Below, piece after piece: positions 8,525 to 17,563 of a DNA stretch of 64,000 nt. The notes under the pieces were generated by a model, which had not been told where the DNA came from, ran no database searches, and was given only the letters and a program-made list of their open reading frames with translations. The stretch covers positions 868,001 to 932,000 of the forward strand of contig NZ_BMSY01000001.1 in NCBI RefSeq assembly GCF_014649395.1, read 5' to 3'. Both the position numbers and the translations under genes were made by a program. Every line of letters begins with the position of its first letter. The first letter of the stretch is position 1. This stretch comes from Streptomyces aureoverticillatus. Its GTDB lineage: Bacteria; Actinomycetota; Actinomycetes; Streptomycetales; Streptomycetaceae.

Positions 8525-11407
8525 TCAGCCGCCCGCCCGGTACGACGCCGACGCCTGCTCGAACAGCCGCGTCACCTCGTCCCGTTCGGCCTCGGGGCCG
8601 CGCACCTGCACCACGTGGTACTTCCCGTCCACGACCATCGCGAGATTGCGTACGAAGACCTCGGCGCCGTCGGTGCCCTGCCAGGTGAACTGCCCCTCGG
8701 CCATGGACCGCCCGCCCACGTCGACGCGGCGCAGCCCGCTGGACGTGGCCCAGGAGGAGTCGCGGAACGGCTGGAGTTCGCGCTCGTCCTCCTTCTGGTA
8801 CCTCATCGGGTCCGTGCCGTACTCGCCGGTGCTGTCACGGCCCGGGACGACCAGCAGTTCGAAGCTGCCGTGGGTGTAGAGGACCTGGCCGCGGCCGTTC
8901 TTGGGCTGCCGGTCCCAGCCGTTGGCCACCGCGACGCGGAAGCCCTCGGCGTCCTTGCGCACGGTGAATCCGGCCGCGACGTCGGGGTCGGCGGTCTGCG
9001 GCTGCTGCGAACCGGGCGTGTTCTCCGCGTCCGGTGACGCGCCGTCGTCTCCGTCGTCCTCGCCCGAGCCGCCGCTGCCGCCGGGCTTGCCGTCCTGGCT
9101 CGGGCGGTTGCCGTCGTCCGGCGCCCGGCTGACCTCACCGGCGTTGCCGGTGCGGCCGGTGCCCGCCTTCTCCTCGGACTTGGGCATGAACAGCATCGCG
9201 TACGCGACGGCCGCCACGAGCCCGGCGAGGATCACGACGAGCAGGACCCGGCCCAGCGAACGCGGCGCCCCCGCCGGCCGTGCGGCCCGCTCGGGGCGCG
9301 GCGCCTTCACCGGCCTGGTGTCCGGGCCGCGGTCCCGGCCGCGCTTGTGCTTGTGCCGGCCGTGGCCGTTGCCGGTGGGGACCGGCGCGGGCGGGCGGCG
9401 CTTGCGGACGACCTCGCCACGGCGGCGTACGACGGGCAGCTTGCCGCCGTCGTACGGCGGCGCGGGCACCACGTGCGTGCCCGCGTCCGGCTCCGGCGCC
9501 GACCGCACCAGCGAGCGCAGCCAGCCGCTCAGTTCCTCGAAGTCGATCCGCTCGGTGGGGTCCTGACGCAGCAACGACTCGACGACGGGCCGCAGCGGCC
9601 CGCACTCCTCCGCGAACGCGGGCGGCTCCGCGCACACCAACTGCACCAGCTCGGCGGTGCTGTCCTCCGGGTACGGAGCGTGGCCCTGGACCGCGCGGAA
9701 CAGCAGGGCGCCGAGGCCCCACAGGTCGGTGGCGGGCCCGATGGGCGCGGCGAGCTGCCAGTTCTCGTGCACAGGACCGGCCTGCTCCGGCGCCCACCGC
9801 TCGGTGACCGCGCCGACGACGGTCATCCGCGCGTGCCGGGCCCGCTCGGCGGCGAGCGCGGTGGTGGGCCCGCGCCGCGCCCTGGGCTCCCCGGCGGGGT
9901 CGCCCCAGCCGCCTTCGCGGGGGCGGGCGTCGGCGTCGGGGGCGGCGTCGTGCCCGGGGCCCGTCTCCTTGGCGAGGTCGTGCGCGGGGCGGCCGCCGGG
10001 GGCGGGGGCGGGCTGCGTCCGGGTGGGCGGGGCCTGCTTGGCGAGGGTGTTCGGGGGCACGCCGCGGTCGCCGCGCGCACTCGACGGAGCCTGGGTGCTC
10101 GGCGCGGCCTGGGTGACCGGAGCGCTCTCCGCACCCTGCGCGGGCACACCCCCGGCCCTCGGCACGGCCCCGTGCCACGGCTTCTTCTGCCGCTCCCGGA
10201 CGCCATAGGGATCCGAGATGTGCCCTACGGGACCGCCCGGGCCACCGTGCCCGCCAGGGCCACCGGGACCGCCATAAGCCCCGCCGTCCGCGGCCTCGGC
10301 AGGCCCTGCCTCCGCACCGCGCTCGGCCTCGCTCACCCGGGCCGCGGCACGCGCGGCCCCCGCCCGGTACGCGGCGATGGCCCCGGCCCGCGCCGCCCGC
10401 AGGTCCCGCTCGGCGGCCGTGCCGTACGCGTCGTACTCGTCGTACGCGGACGTCTCGTCGTACGCGGACGTCTCGTCGTACGCGGACGTCTCACCCCGCG
10501 CCGAAGACTCCCCGCGCTCCACACCGCCGTACGCGGAATCCCCGTACTCGGAAGCCCCGTACGCAGAGTCCCCGTACTCGGAACCCCCATATGCGGAGTC
10601 CCCGTACTCAACACCATCGGTCGCCCGGGACGCCCCGGGCCCCAAGGCCCCCGCGACGCCCGTCTGTTCCACCTGTTCAACAGGGTCGGCCCGGCCGACC
10701 GGGTCGGCCCCGGGCTCCGTGAAGCCCGCGAAGTCGTCCTCCTCGGGCCGCGGGTCGTACCCGCACAACGCCTCTTCCGCGGCGCCCGCCGCGAGCCCCG
10801 TGAGCATCACGCGCCCGTCGTCGCAGACGAGCACCGTGCGCGCGGTGATGTTCCGGTGCACCCAGCCGTGCGCGTGCAGCACCCGCAGGGCCGTGACGAC
10901 GTCCGCCGCGACCTCCGCCGCGCGGAACGGGTTCAGCGGCCGGTCGGCGAGTAACGCCGCGAGCGGCCGGGCCGCCACCAGTTCGCTCACTATCCACAGC
11001 GAGCCGTCTTCCGCGAACACGTCGAAGACCTGGTCGAGCCGCGGGTGGTCGGGGATGCGCGCGGCGGCCTGCGCGGCCTCGATGGCGCGCAGGACGGCCG
11101 GGTCGCTCGGCCTGCGCGTGGCGCGCGACCCCACGCGCCGGGCGCCGCCACGGCCCGCGCTCCCGCGCGCGCTCCGGAACCCCTCGGGCAGCCCGCCGGG
11201 CAGCACATCGCTCAGATCGCCGTCGCCGTACGCCTCGTCGCCGAGCACCTCCGCCTCGACGGTCTCCGGCAGCGGCACCTGCCGGACCAGGACTTCCTGT
11301 CCGGAGTAGGTGTCGAAGGCGCGGGTCTCCGCGAATTCGTACTCGTCGGCCGGGGGCAGGGGCAGGCGGTAGCGGTCGGCGAGTACCCGTCCGGCATAGT
11401 CGTCCAC
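8525..11407 (-). CDS. Transmembrane pseudokinase with long repeat-rich activation-segment insertion (array member 4)
   Basis: A 960-residue protein with a recognisable but catalytically dead kinase fold. The Gly-rich loop is absent (LADRYRLPLPPADEYEF). The VAVK lysine is Arg42 in VLVRQV. HRD-K-N is replaced by HRNITARTVL (Asp to Asn186; catalytic-loop Lys to Ala). DFG is replaced by TGL (203-205). About 330 residues of low-complexity sequence, including tandem YGDSAYG/ASEYGDS units (268-294) and ETSAYD units (306-322), separate this from a normal APEQ (538-542) and C-lobe (TDLWGLGALLFRAVQG). One membrane helix (719-741) leads to the array's shared ectodomain. The GTG at 11407 has a strong GGGGGAGG. 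A scaffolding or allosteric role for its kinase neighbours is inference. Confidence 0.88.
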   Translation of the reverse strand: MDDYAGRVLADRYRLPLPPADEYEFAETRAFDTYSGQEVLVRQVPLPETVEAEVLGDEAYGDGDLSDVLPGGLPEGFRSARGSAGRGGARRVGSRATRRPSDPAVLRAIEAAQAAARIPDHPRLDQVFDVFAEDGSLWIVSELVAARPLAALLADRPLNPFRAAEVAADVVTALRVLHAHGWVHRNITARTVLVCDDGRVMLTGLAAGAAEEALCGYDPRPEEDDFAGFTEPGADPVGRADPVEQVEQTGVAGALGPGASRATDGVEYGDSAYGGSEYGDSAYGASEYGDSAYGGVERGESSARGETSAYDETSAYDETSAYDEYDAYGTAAERDLRAARAGAIAAYRAGAARAAARVSEAERGAEAGPAEAADGGAYGGPGGPGGHGGPGGPVGHISDPYGVRERQKKPWHGAVPRAGGVPAQGAESAPVTQAAPSTQAPSSARGDRGVPPNTLAKQAPPTRTQPAPAPGGRPAHDLAKETGPGHDAAPDADARPREGGWGDPAGEPRARRGPTTALAAERARHARMTVVGAVTERWAPEQAGPVHENWQLAAPIGPATDLWGLGALLFRAVQGHAPYPEDSTAELVQLVCAEPPAFAEECGPLRPVVESLLRQDPTERIDFEELSGWLRSLVRSAPEPDAGTHVVPAPPYDGGKLPVVRRRGEVVRKRRPPAPVPTGNGHGRHKHKRGRDRGPDTRPVKAPRPERAARPAGAPRSLGRVLLVVILAGLVAAVAYAMLFMPKSEEKAGTGRTGNAGEVSRAPDDGNRPSQDGKPGGSGGSGEDDGDDGASPDAENTPGSQQPQTADPDVAAGFTVRKDAEGFRVAVANGWDRQPKNGRGQVLYTHGSFELLVVPGRDSTGEYGTDPMRYQKEDERELQPFRDSSWATSSGLRRVDVGGRSMAEGQFTWQGTDGAEVFVRNLAMVVDGKYHVVQVRGPEAERDEVTRLFEQASASYRAGG
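10430..10615. repeat. In-frame tandem repeats inside the pseudokinase gene
   Basis: Three near-identical 21-bp units of the type tcgtcgtacgcggacgtc lie at about 10437-10492, and degenerate 33-bp units around gtactcggaa/gtccccgtactc run to 10615. They encode the ETSAYD and SEYGDSAYG peptide repeats on the minus strand. All units are multiples of three, so copy-number change would keep the frame. Confidence 0.8.
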
Positions 11408-11585
11408 GATGCCTCCCCCATCCGCCCGGCGGTCAATTCCGTTCGTCTTATGGCTCGTTGCGGCTGCTTACCCTCCGCAAGCACTCACGATACGTGCCAC
11501 AACCGAACCGTATTGAGGGGATGCGAGATCTCGCCGGTCGTCGCCCGGCCATCTCACCGACCCCGCCCCACCGTCGCTTCTTCCG

Positions 11586-14030
11586 TCACTTCTTCGGCTC
11601 GAAGGTCCGTGTGAACGTCCGCCAGGCCGTACGACGCTGATCGCTGTCCCAGTCGTCCGCTTTCGCGGTGTACATCATTCCGTAGCCCAGGCCGCCGTTG
11701 ACGACGAAGCCCCGGTCCACCGAGCGGTACTTGGTGCCGCCGTCCACGTAGGTGAATTCCCAGTCCGCCGTGTTCCAGCCGCGGAAGCCCACCTTCTCGA
11801 TGCGGATCCGGTCGTACTGCGCCCGGCGCATGCCGAGCTCCTGGTTCTTCCAGTCGGCCACCGGGTTGTCCTTGGGCGTGGTCGTCCAGCCGATGAGCAG
11901 CTTCTGCCCGTTCGGCCCGGTGAAGCGGGCGCCCGCGCGGTCGGTCGTGCTGAACTTCCAGCCCTTGGGCAGGCCGATCGAGAAGCCCTGGGCGTGCTTG
12001 TACGTCTCCTCGGCGCCGTCGTCCTTGCCCTTGCCGCCGCCGAGGGACGAGCCCTGCCCCGCGTCGTCGTCCTTGCCGGGGTCCGAACCGGAGCTGTCGT
12101 CCTGCTCCTTGCCCTTGCCGTCACCGGAGCCGGAGCCGGAGTTGTCGTCCTTGCCGGAGCCCTTCTCCTTCCCGGCGTCCTTCTCCTTGCCGTCGCCGCC
12201 CGCGGTCGCACCGCTGGACGAGGACGTGTCGCCACCGCTCTTGCCGCCCTTGTCGCCCTCGTCGCCGTTGAGCGCGAACGCGAGCACCGTGCCGAGCACG
12301 GCGAGTACGACGACCACCGCGATGATCACCAGCGTGCGCCGCGGCACCACATCCGTGAGCGGTGCCCGCGCGGGCGGTCTCGGCGCCGGGGGCGGCCCGT
12401 CGGGCCGCGCGGGGATCCGCGCCCCGCCGTGCGAACCCGCGCCCGCGGCGCCGGAGTTCATCCCGGCTCCGGCGCCCGCTCCGGCACCGGCGGCCGTCCC
12501 GGCGCCCACGCTGCCGGAAGCCGCGCCCACACCCGAGGCAGAACCCGTCCCCGCACCTGCGCCTGCGCCTGCGCCTGCGCCCGTACCCGAGCCGGACCCA
12601 GCGGCCCGCCCCGCGACACCAGCACCAGCACCAGCACCAGCACCAGCCGCACGCTCACCCGCGCCCGCGCCCGTAGTGCGGTCACCCGCGCCGACCGCAC
12701 CGGACGCAGCCGTACCAGAAGCAGCCGTACCAGAAGCAGCCGTGCCAGAAGCGACAGCTCCGCTCGCCGCCCCGGAAGCAGCGCCCCCGGAGCCACCGGC
12801 TCCACCAGCTCCACCGGCACCGCGGTCACTCGCCCCGGTCCCTGCCCCTGTCCCTGTCCCTGCCGAAGCCCCCTGCGCGGCCCCGCCGTTCCCAGCGCCG
12901 TCACCCGCGGACGAACCGCCGACCGCGGTGGCGCCCCCGGCCGCGGCACCGCCGGCCGCACCCGCGCCCGCGCCCCGCGCCGTCGTCGCCGCGGCCGCAG
13001 CCTTCTTGCGGACCGAGCGGAACGCGCCCTTCAGCCGCTCCGCGGCCTCCTCGCCCTTGCGGCTCCCGGTGGAACCGGAACCGGACGGCGGCGGTGTCTG
13101 CGGCGGGATCGGAGGCAGCGGCACGACCTTCGTCGCGTCCACCGGATCCACCGCGTGCTTGTCCTCGGAGAAGTCCGGCGCGTTGATCACGTCCTGGAGC
13201 ATCGCCCGCGCGCCCGCGTCGTCGAGCCGCTGCTCGGGGTCCTTGGCGAGCAGGCCGTAGATGACCTTCTCCAGCAACGGGCCCGCGTTCTGCGGCGGTT
13301 CGACGGCCTCGGTCATCACGGCGGTGAGGGTCGCTATGGCCGAGCCCTTGTCGTACGGAGGCACGCCCTCCACGGCCGCGTAGATCAGACCGCCGAGCGA
13401 CCACATGTCGGCCGCGGGGCCGGGCTTGTGGCCGCGCGCCCGCTCCGGCGAGATGTACGAGGGGGCGCCGACGAGCATGCCCGTCGACGTGATGGAGGGG
13501 TCGCCCTCGACCTGGGCGATGCCGAAGTCCGTCAGGACGACACGGCCGTCCTCGGCGATCAGCACGTTGGACGGCTTCACGTCGCGGTGCAGGATGCCCT
13601 CGCGGTGCGCCGAGCGCAGCACGTCGAGCACGGCGAGGCCGACCTCGGCCGCGCGCCTCGGCGTGAGCATCCCGTCCTCGCGGACGGCCTCGGCGAGGGA
13701 CTTGCCCTCGACGAGCTCCATCACGATCCACGGCCGGTCGTCCTCGTCGACCACGTCATAGACCGTCACGGCACCGGTGTTGCGGATTCGGGCGATCGCC
13801 TTGGCCTCGCGCAGCGTGCGCGTGATGAGCCGGCGCTTCTCGTCCTCGTCGATGCTCGACGGGAAGCGCAGCTCCTTCACCGCGACCGTGCGGCCCAGCG
13901 TCTCGTCCTTGGCGCGCCAGACGGTGCCCATGCCGCCGCGGCCGAGCACGTCACCGAGCCGGTACCGGCCCGCGAGGAGACGTGCGCTCTGATCCTGACG
14001 AGCCTCGCCCGTCTGCTCCGCCTCCGACAT
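11586..14030 (-). CDS. Transmembrane Ser/Thr protein kinase with long Ala/Gly linker (array member 5, first transcribed)
   Basis: Ser/Thr kinase of 814 residues. The kinase domain is intact: GRGGMG loop, VAVK with Lys52, HRDVKPSN (148-155), DFG (168-170), SPERA activation end. Between about residues 335 and 545 lies an extraordinary Ala/Gly/Ser/Thr-rich segment with GTAAS and GAGAGA runs, then a basic/proline stretch, a membrane helix (TLVIIAVVVVLAVLGTVLAFAL) and a Lys/Asp/Gly/Ser-rich spacer before the ectodomain (AQGFSIGLPKGWKF onward). The ATG at 14030 has GAGGGGACGC before it and is preferred over a TTG at 14042. It is the promoter-proximal member of the array, 207 bp from glpD. Confidence 0.9.
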   Translation of the reverse strand: MSEAEQTGEARQDQSARLLAGRYRLGDVLGRGGMGTVWRAKDETLGRTVAVKELRFPSSIDEDEKRRLITRTLREAKAIARIRNTGAVTVYDVVDEDDRPWIVMELVEGKSLAEAVREDGMLTPRRAAEVGLAVLDVLRSAHREGILHRDVKPSNVLIAEDGRVVLTDFGIAQVEGDPSITSTGMLVGAPSYISPERARGHKPGPAADMWSLGGLIYAAVEGVPPYDKGSAIATLTAVMTEAVEPPQNAGPLLEKVIYGLLAKDPEQRLDDAGARAMLQDVINAPDFSEDKHAVDPVDATKVVPLPPIPPQTPPPSGSGSTGSRKGEEAAERLKGAFRSVRKKAAAAATTARGAGAGAAGGAAAGGATAVGGSSAGDGAGNGGAAQGASAGTGTGAGTGASDRGAGGAGGAGGSGGAASGAASGAVASGTAASGTAASGTAASGAVGAGDRTTGAGAGERAAGAGAGAGAGVAGRAAGSGSGTGAGAGAGAGAGTGSASGVGAASGSVGAGTAAGAGAGAGAGMNSGAAGAGSHGGARIPARPDGPPPAPRPPARAPLTDVVPRRTLVIIAVVVVLAVLGTVLAFALNGDEGDKGGKSGGDTSSSSGATAGGDGKEKDAGKEKGSGKDDNSGSGSGDGKGKEQDDSSGSDPGKDDDAGQGSSLGGGKGKDDGAEETYKHAQGFSIGLPKGWKFSTTDRAGARFTGPNGQKLLIGWTTTPKDNPVADWKNQELGMRRAQYDRIRIEKVGFRGWNTADWEFTYVDGGTKYRSVDRGFVVNGGLGYGMMYTAKADDWDSDQRRTAWRTFTRTFEPKK

Positions 14031-14237
14031 GCGTCCCCTCAACTACCCGCACAACCCGCCCTGACAGAGCCTTCATTGTCCCTCACCCGGGGACCGGTCA
14101 ACGCCGCGGGTCCGGCGTCCCACATCATGGACATTCCCCCCGGGTGAACCCCGGCGCACCACCCCAAACCTCCCTGTCCATACCCCCCTTGGCCACCCTC
14201 CTCGGGTCAAACCGCCCAGAACCCCCCGGTCGACGGA

Positions 14238-15944
14238 CTACAGCGGCACGATGTCCGGTGCGCCGAGGCGCGCCGCGTCCGCCGTCAGGTCGTCCGGCTG
14301 GCGCTGCGACTCGCGCTCGGCCTCCACCCGCTTCTCGTAGTGCTGCACCTCCCGCTCGATCTGGTCCTTGTCCCAGCCGAGCACCGGCGCCATCAGCTCC
14401 GCGCACTCCCGGGCGCAGCGGGTGCCGCGGTCGAAGGTCTCGATGGAGATGCGCGTGCGCCGCGTGAGCACGTCGTCCAGGTGGCGGGCGCCCTCGTGGG
14501 ACGCGGCGTAGACGACTTCGGCGCGCAGATAGTCCTCGGCGCCGCCCAGCGGCTCGCCCAGGCCGGGGTCGGCGGTGACGAGTTCGAGCACTTCCTCCGC
14601 CAGGGCGCCGAACCGGTTCAACAGGTGCTCCACGCGCACCACATGGAGTCCCGTGCGCGCCGCGATGCCCGCGCGGGCGTTCCACAGCGCGCGATAGCCC
14701 TCGGCGCCGACCAGCGGGATGTCCTCGGTGACGCAGTCCGCGACGCGCTGGTCCAGGCCGTGCACGGCCTCGTCCACGGCGTCCTTGGCCATGACCCGGT
14801 ACGTCGTGTACTTGCCGCCCGCGACGACGACCAGGCCGGGCGCGGGGTGGGCGACCGTGTGCTCGCGGGAGAGCTTGCTGGTGGCGTCCGACTCGCCGGC
14901 GAGCAGGGGCCGCAGGCCCGCGTACACCCCCTGCACGTCGTCGCGCGAGAGCGGGACCGCGAGCACCGAGTTCACATGCTCCAGGAGATAGTCGATGTCC
15001 GCGCTGGACGCGGCCGGGTGGGCCTTGTCCAGGTCCCAGTCGGTGTCCGTGGTCCCGATGATCCAGTGCCGGCCCCAGGGGATGACGAAGAGGACGCTCT
15101 TCTCCGTGCGCAGGATGAGCCCGGTGGAGGAGTTGATCCGGTCCTTGGGCACGACCAGATGGATGCCCTTGGACGCCCGGACGTGGAACTGGCCGCGCTC
15201 GCCGACCATCGCCTGGGTGTCGTCGGTCCACACGCCCGTGGCGTTCACGATCTGTTTGGCGCGGATCTCGTACTCCCCGCCGGCCTCGACGTCCTGGACG
15301 CGGGCGCCGACGACGCGCTCGCCCTCGCGCAGGAAGCCCGTGACCCGGGCGCGGTTGGCGGCCTTGGCGCCATAGGCCGCGGCGGTGCGCACGAGGGTGG
15401 CGACATAGCGGGCGTCGTCCATCTGCGCGTCGTAGTACTGCAACGCGCCGACGAGGGCTTCCTTCTTCAGGCACGGGGCGACGCGCAGGGCGTGACGGCG
15501 GGTCAGGTGACGGTGCATGGGCAGGCCGCGGCCGTGGCCGCGCGCCATCGACATGGCGTCGTACAACGCGACTCCGGAGCCCGCGTACACCCGCTCCCAG
15601 GCCTGGTGCTGGAGTGGATACAGGAACGCGACGGGCTTCACCAGGTGCGGCGCGAGCCGCTCGAGGAGCAGGCCGCGCTCCTTGAGGGCCTCGCGGACCA
15701 ACGCGAAGTCCAGCATCTCCAGATAGCGCAGACCGCCGTGGATCAGCTTGCTGGACCGGCTGGACGTGCCCGACGCCCAGTCTCTCGCCTCGACGATGCC
15801 CGTGCTCAGGCCGCGGGTGACGGCGTCGAGCGCCGTGCCCGCGCCGACCACGCCCGCGCCCACGACGAGAATGTCCAGCTCGTGCTCGGCCATGCCCGCG
15901 AGTGCCCCGGCACGCTCCGCCGGGCCCAGAGTCGCTGTCCTCAC
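14238..15944 (-). CDS. glpD: Aerobic glycerol-3-phosphate dehydrogenase
   Basis: FAD-dependent, membrane-associated oxidation of sn-glycerol 3-phosphate to dihydroxyacetone phosphate, feeding electrons to menaquinone. The FAD-binding motif VVGAGVVGAGTALDA lies at about residues 25-40. Family landmarks RSSKLIHGGLRYLE and the C-terminal DAO_C domain (TRRTRISIETFDRG; RCARECAELM) are present. The length of 568 residues is normal. The GTG at 15944 follows GGGAGG with ideal spacing. It is transcribed towards the kinase array with a 207-bp gap, and divergently from the nucleotide-sugar dehydrogenase across 264 bp. No other glycerol genes (glpK/glpF) lie in the window. Confidence 0.95.
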   Translation of the reverse strand: MRTATLGPAERAGALAGMAEHELDILVVGAGVVGAGTALDAVTRGLSTGIVEARDWASGTSSRSSKLIHGGLRYLEMLDFALVREALKERGLLLERLAPHLVKPVAFLYPLQHQAWERVYAGSGVALYDAMSMARGHGRGLPMHRHLTRRHALRVAPCLKKEALVGALQYYDAQMDDARYVATLVRTAAAYGAKAANRARVTGFLREGERVVGARVQDVEAGGEYEIRAKQIVNATGVWTDDTQAMVGERGQFHVRASKGIHLVVPKDRINSSTGLILRTEKSVLFVIPWGRHWIIGTTDTDWDLDKAHPAASSADIDYLLEHVNSVLAVPLSRDDVQGVYAGLRPLLAGESDATSKLSREHTVAHPAPGLVVVAGGKYTTYRVMAKDAVDEAVHGLDQRVADCVTEDIPLVGAEGYRALWNARAGIAARTGLHVVRVEHLLNRFGALAEEVLELVTADPGLGEPLGGAEDYLRAEVVYAASHEGARHLDDVLTRRTRISIETFDRGTRCARECAELMAPVLGWDKDQIEREVQHYEKRVEAERESQRQPDDLTADAARLGAPDIVPL

Positions 15945-16208
15945 CGCTGCCTCCCGTGATTTTCGGGTGTGGTCGCGCTCACATCATGCCCAGATTCTTG
16001 TCGCGCCCGCCGAGTTCGGCCACGCGGCCTGTGGAAAACGGGCGGAAGACACCGCCAACACTCCGGCGCCGCAAGGAGTCCAATCCCGCAAATCGGTCAT
16101 ATTTACTCCTAGTCTGACATTGCACTCGCCCATCTTGTCCACAGGGCTTGCGCGATCGTCCCGCTTTGGCTATATCCGCCCGGCTATTGGGAAGGACGGC
16201 TCACCGCC

Positions 16209-17462
16209 ATGCCAGCAGACCTCGCCGTCATCGGTCTCGGCCACCTCGGCCTGCCTCTCGCCCAGGCCGCCGCCGCAGGCGGCATCGCCACCATCGGCTA
16301 CGACCCCGTCCGGGCGCCGGACCTGGCCGGAGGCCGTCTGCCGGGCGACGGCACCGAAGGCACCCTCACCGCGGCGGACGTCCGCCGGATGCTCTCGGGG
16401 GGCTTCCGGCCGACCACCGACCCCGCCGAACTCGGCCGTGTCCGCACCGCCGTCATCTGCGCCCCCACGCCCCCGGCCGCGGACCGCTCGCTCGACCTCG
16501 GCCAGGTGGCCGAGGCCACCCGCGCCCTCGCCGGGCGCCTGCGCCCGCACACGACCGTCATCCTGGAGTCACCCGCATACCCGGGAACCACCGAGGAATT
16601 CCTGCGCCCCCTCCTCGAAGAGGGCTCGGGCCTGCGCGCCGGCCGGGACTTCCACCTCGCCTACTCCCCCGCCCGCCTCGACCCCGGCAACCGCACCCAC
16701 GGCTACGCCGGCACCCCCAAGGTCATCGGCGGCCTCACCCCCGCCTGCACCGAGTCCGCCGCCGCCTTCTACGGCCGCCTCACCGACAAGGTCGTCCGCG
16801 CGCGGGGCCCCCGGGAGGCCGAGACCGTGCACCTCCTGGAGACCAACTACCGGCACGTGAACATGGCGCTGGTCAACGAGATGGCCGTGCTCTGCCACGA
16901 CCTCGGCATCGACCTGTGGGACGTCATCCGCTGCGCCGAGACCAAGCCCTTCGGCTTCCAGGCCTTCCGCCCCGGCCCCGGCGTCGGCGGTCACGGCGTG
17001 CCCCTGGACGTGCCGGGCCCCTCGCGCGGCGCCCGCCCGCTGCGCATCGTCGAGCTCGCCCAGCAGGTCAACGACCGCATGCCGGGCTATGTGATCCAGC
17101 GCGCCGCGACCCTGCTCAACGAGCACGGCAAGTCCGCGCGCGGGGCCCGCGTGCTGCTCCTCGGCGTCACGTACAAGCCCGACGTCGCCGACCAGGAGGC
17201 CGCGCCCGCCCAGGAGATCGCGGTCCGCCTCATGGAGCTGGGCGCCGCCGTCAGCTACCACGACCCGTATGTCGCGCACTGGAGCGTTCTCGGCCACCCG
17301 GTCCCCCGCGCGGACACGCTCTACGAAGCCGCCGCCGACGCCGACCTCACGATCCTGCTCCAGCACCACCGCACTTACGACCTCCAGGGCCTGGCCGTGA
17401 AGGCCCAGCTCCTGCTGGACACCAGGGGCGCGACCCCGGCGGGCGCCGCGCACCGCCTCTGA
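16209..17462 (+). CDS. Nucleotide-sugar (UDP-glucose/ManNAc-type) dehydrogenase homologue lacking the catalytic Cys
   Basis: A 417-residue member of the UDP-glucose/GDP-mannose dehydrogenase family, whose enzymes oxidise a sugar C6 hydroxyl to a carboxylate through a Cys thiohemiacetal. The Rossmann motif VIGLGHLGLPLA (8-19), SPAYPGTTEE (121-130), YSPARLDPGN (152-161) and KPFGFQAF are all recognisable. The active-site motif GPGxGGHCIPxD reads GPGVGGHGVPLD (256-267): position 263 is Gly instead of Cys. The usual ENT of the central helix reads ETN (211-213). The codon (GGC) is unambiguous in this sequence. Either the protein is catalytically dead or it performs a different reaction; both are inference. 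Confidence 0.85.
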   Translation: MPADLAVIGLGHLGLPLAQAAAAGGIATIGYDPVRAPDLAGGRLPGDGTEGTLTAADVRRMLSGGFRPTTDPAELGRVRTAVICAPTPPAADRSLDLGQVAEATRALAGRLRPHTTVILESPAYPGTTEEFLRPLLEEGSGLRAGRDFHLAYSPARLDPGNRTHGYAGTPKVIGGLTPACTESAAAFYGRLTDKVVRARGPREAETVHLLETNYRHVNMALVNEMAVLCHDLGIDLWDVIRCAETKPFGFQAFRPGPGVGGHGVPLDVPGPSRGARPLRIVELAQQVNDRMPGYVIQRAATLLNEHGKSARGARVLLLGVTYKPDVADQEAAPAQEIAVRLMELGAAVSYHDPYVAHWSVLGHPVPRADTLYEAAADADLTILLQHHRTYDLQGLAVKAQLLLDTRGATPAGAAHRL

Positions 17463-17563
17463 TCCCACACACAACCCCCTGGGGCCCTTCGCGCCCTGCT
17501 GCTACCGTGCGGATCCAGTCACTTACCGCACACCAGTGCACTCACGTCCCAGGGGGAAACCAG

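Noticed and set aside
11994..14147. 717-codon plus-strand frame
   Set aside because: Antisense of the fifth kinase; composition is dominated by complement of Ala/Gly repeats.
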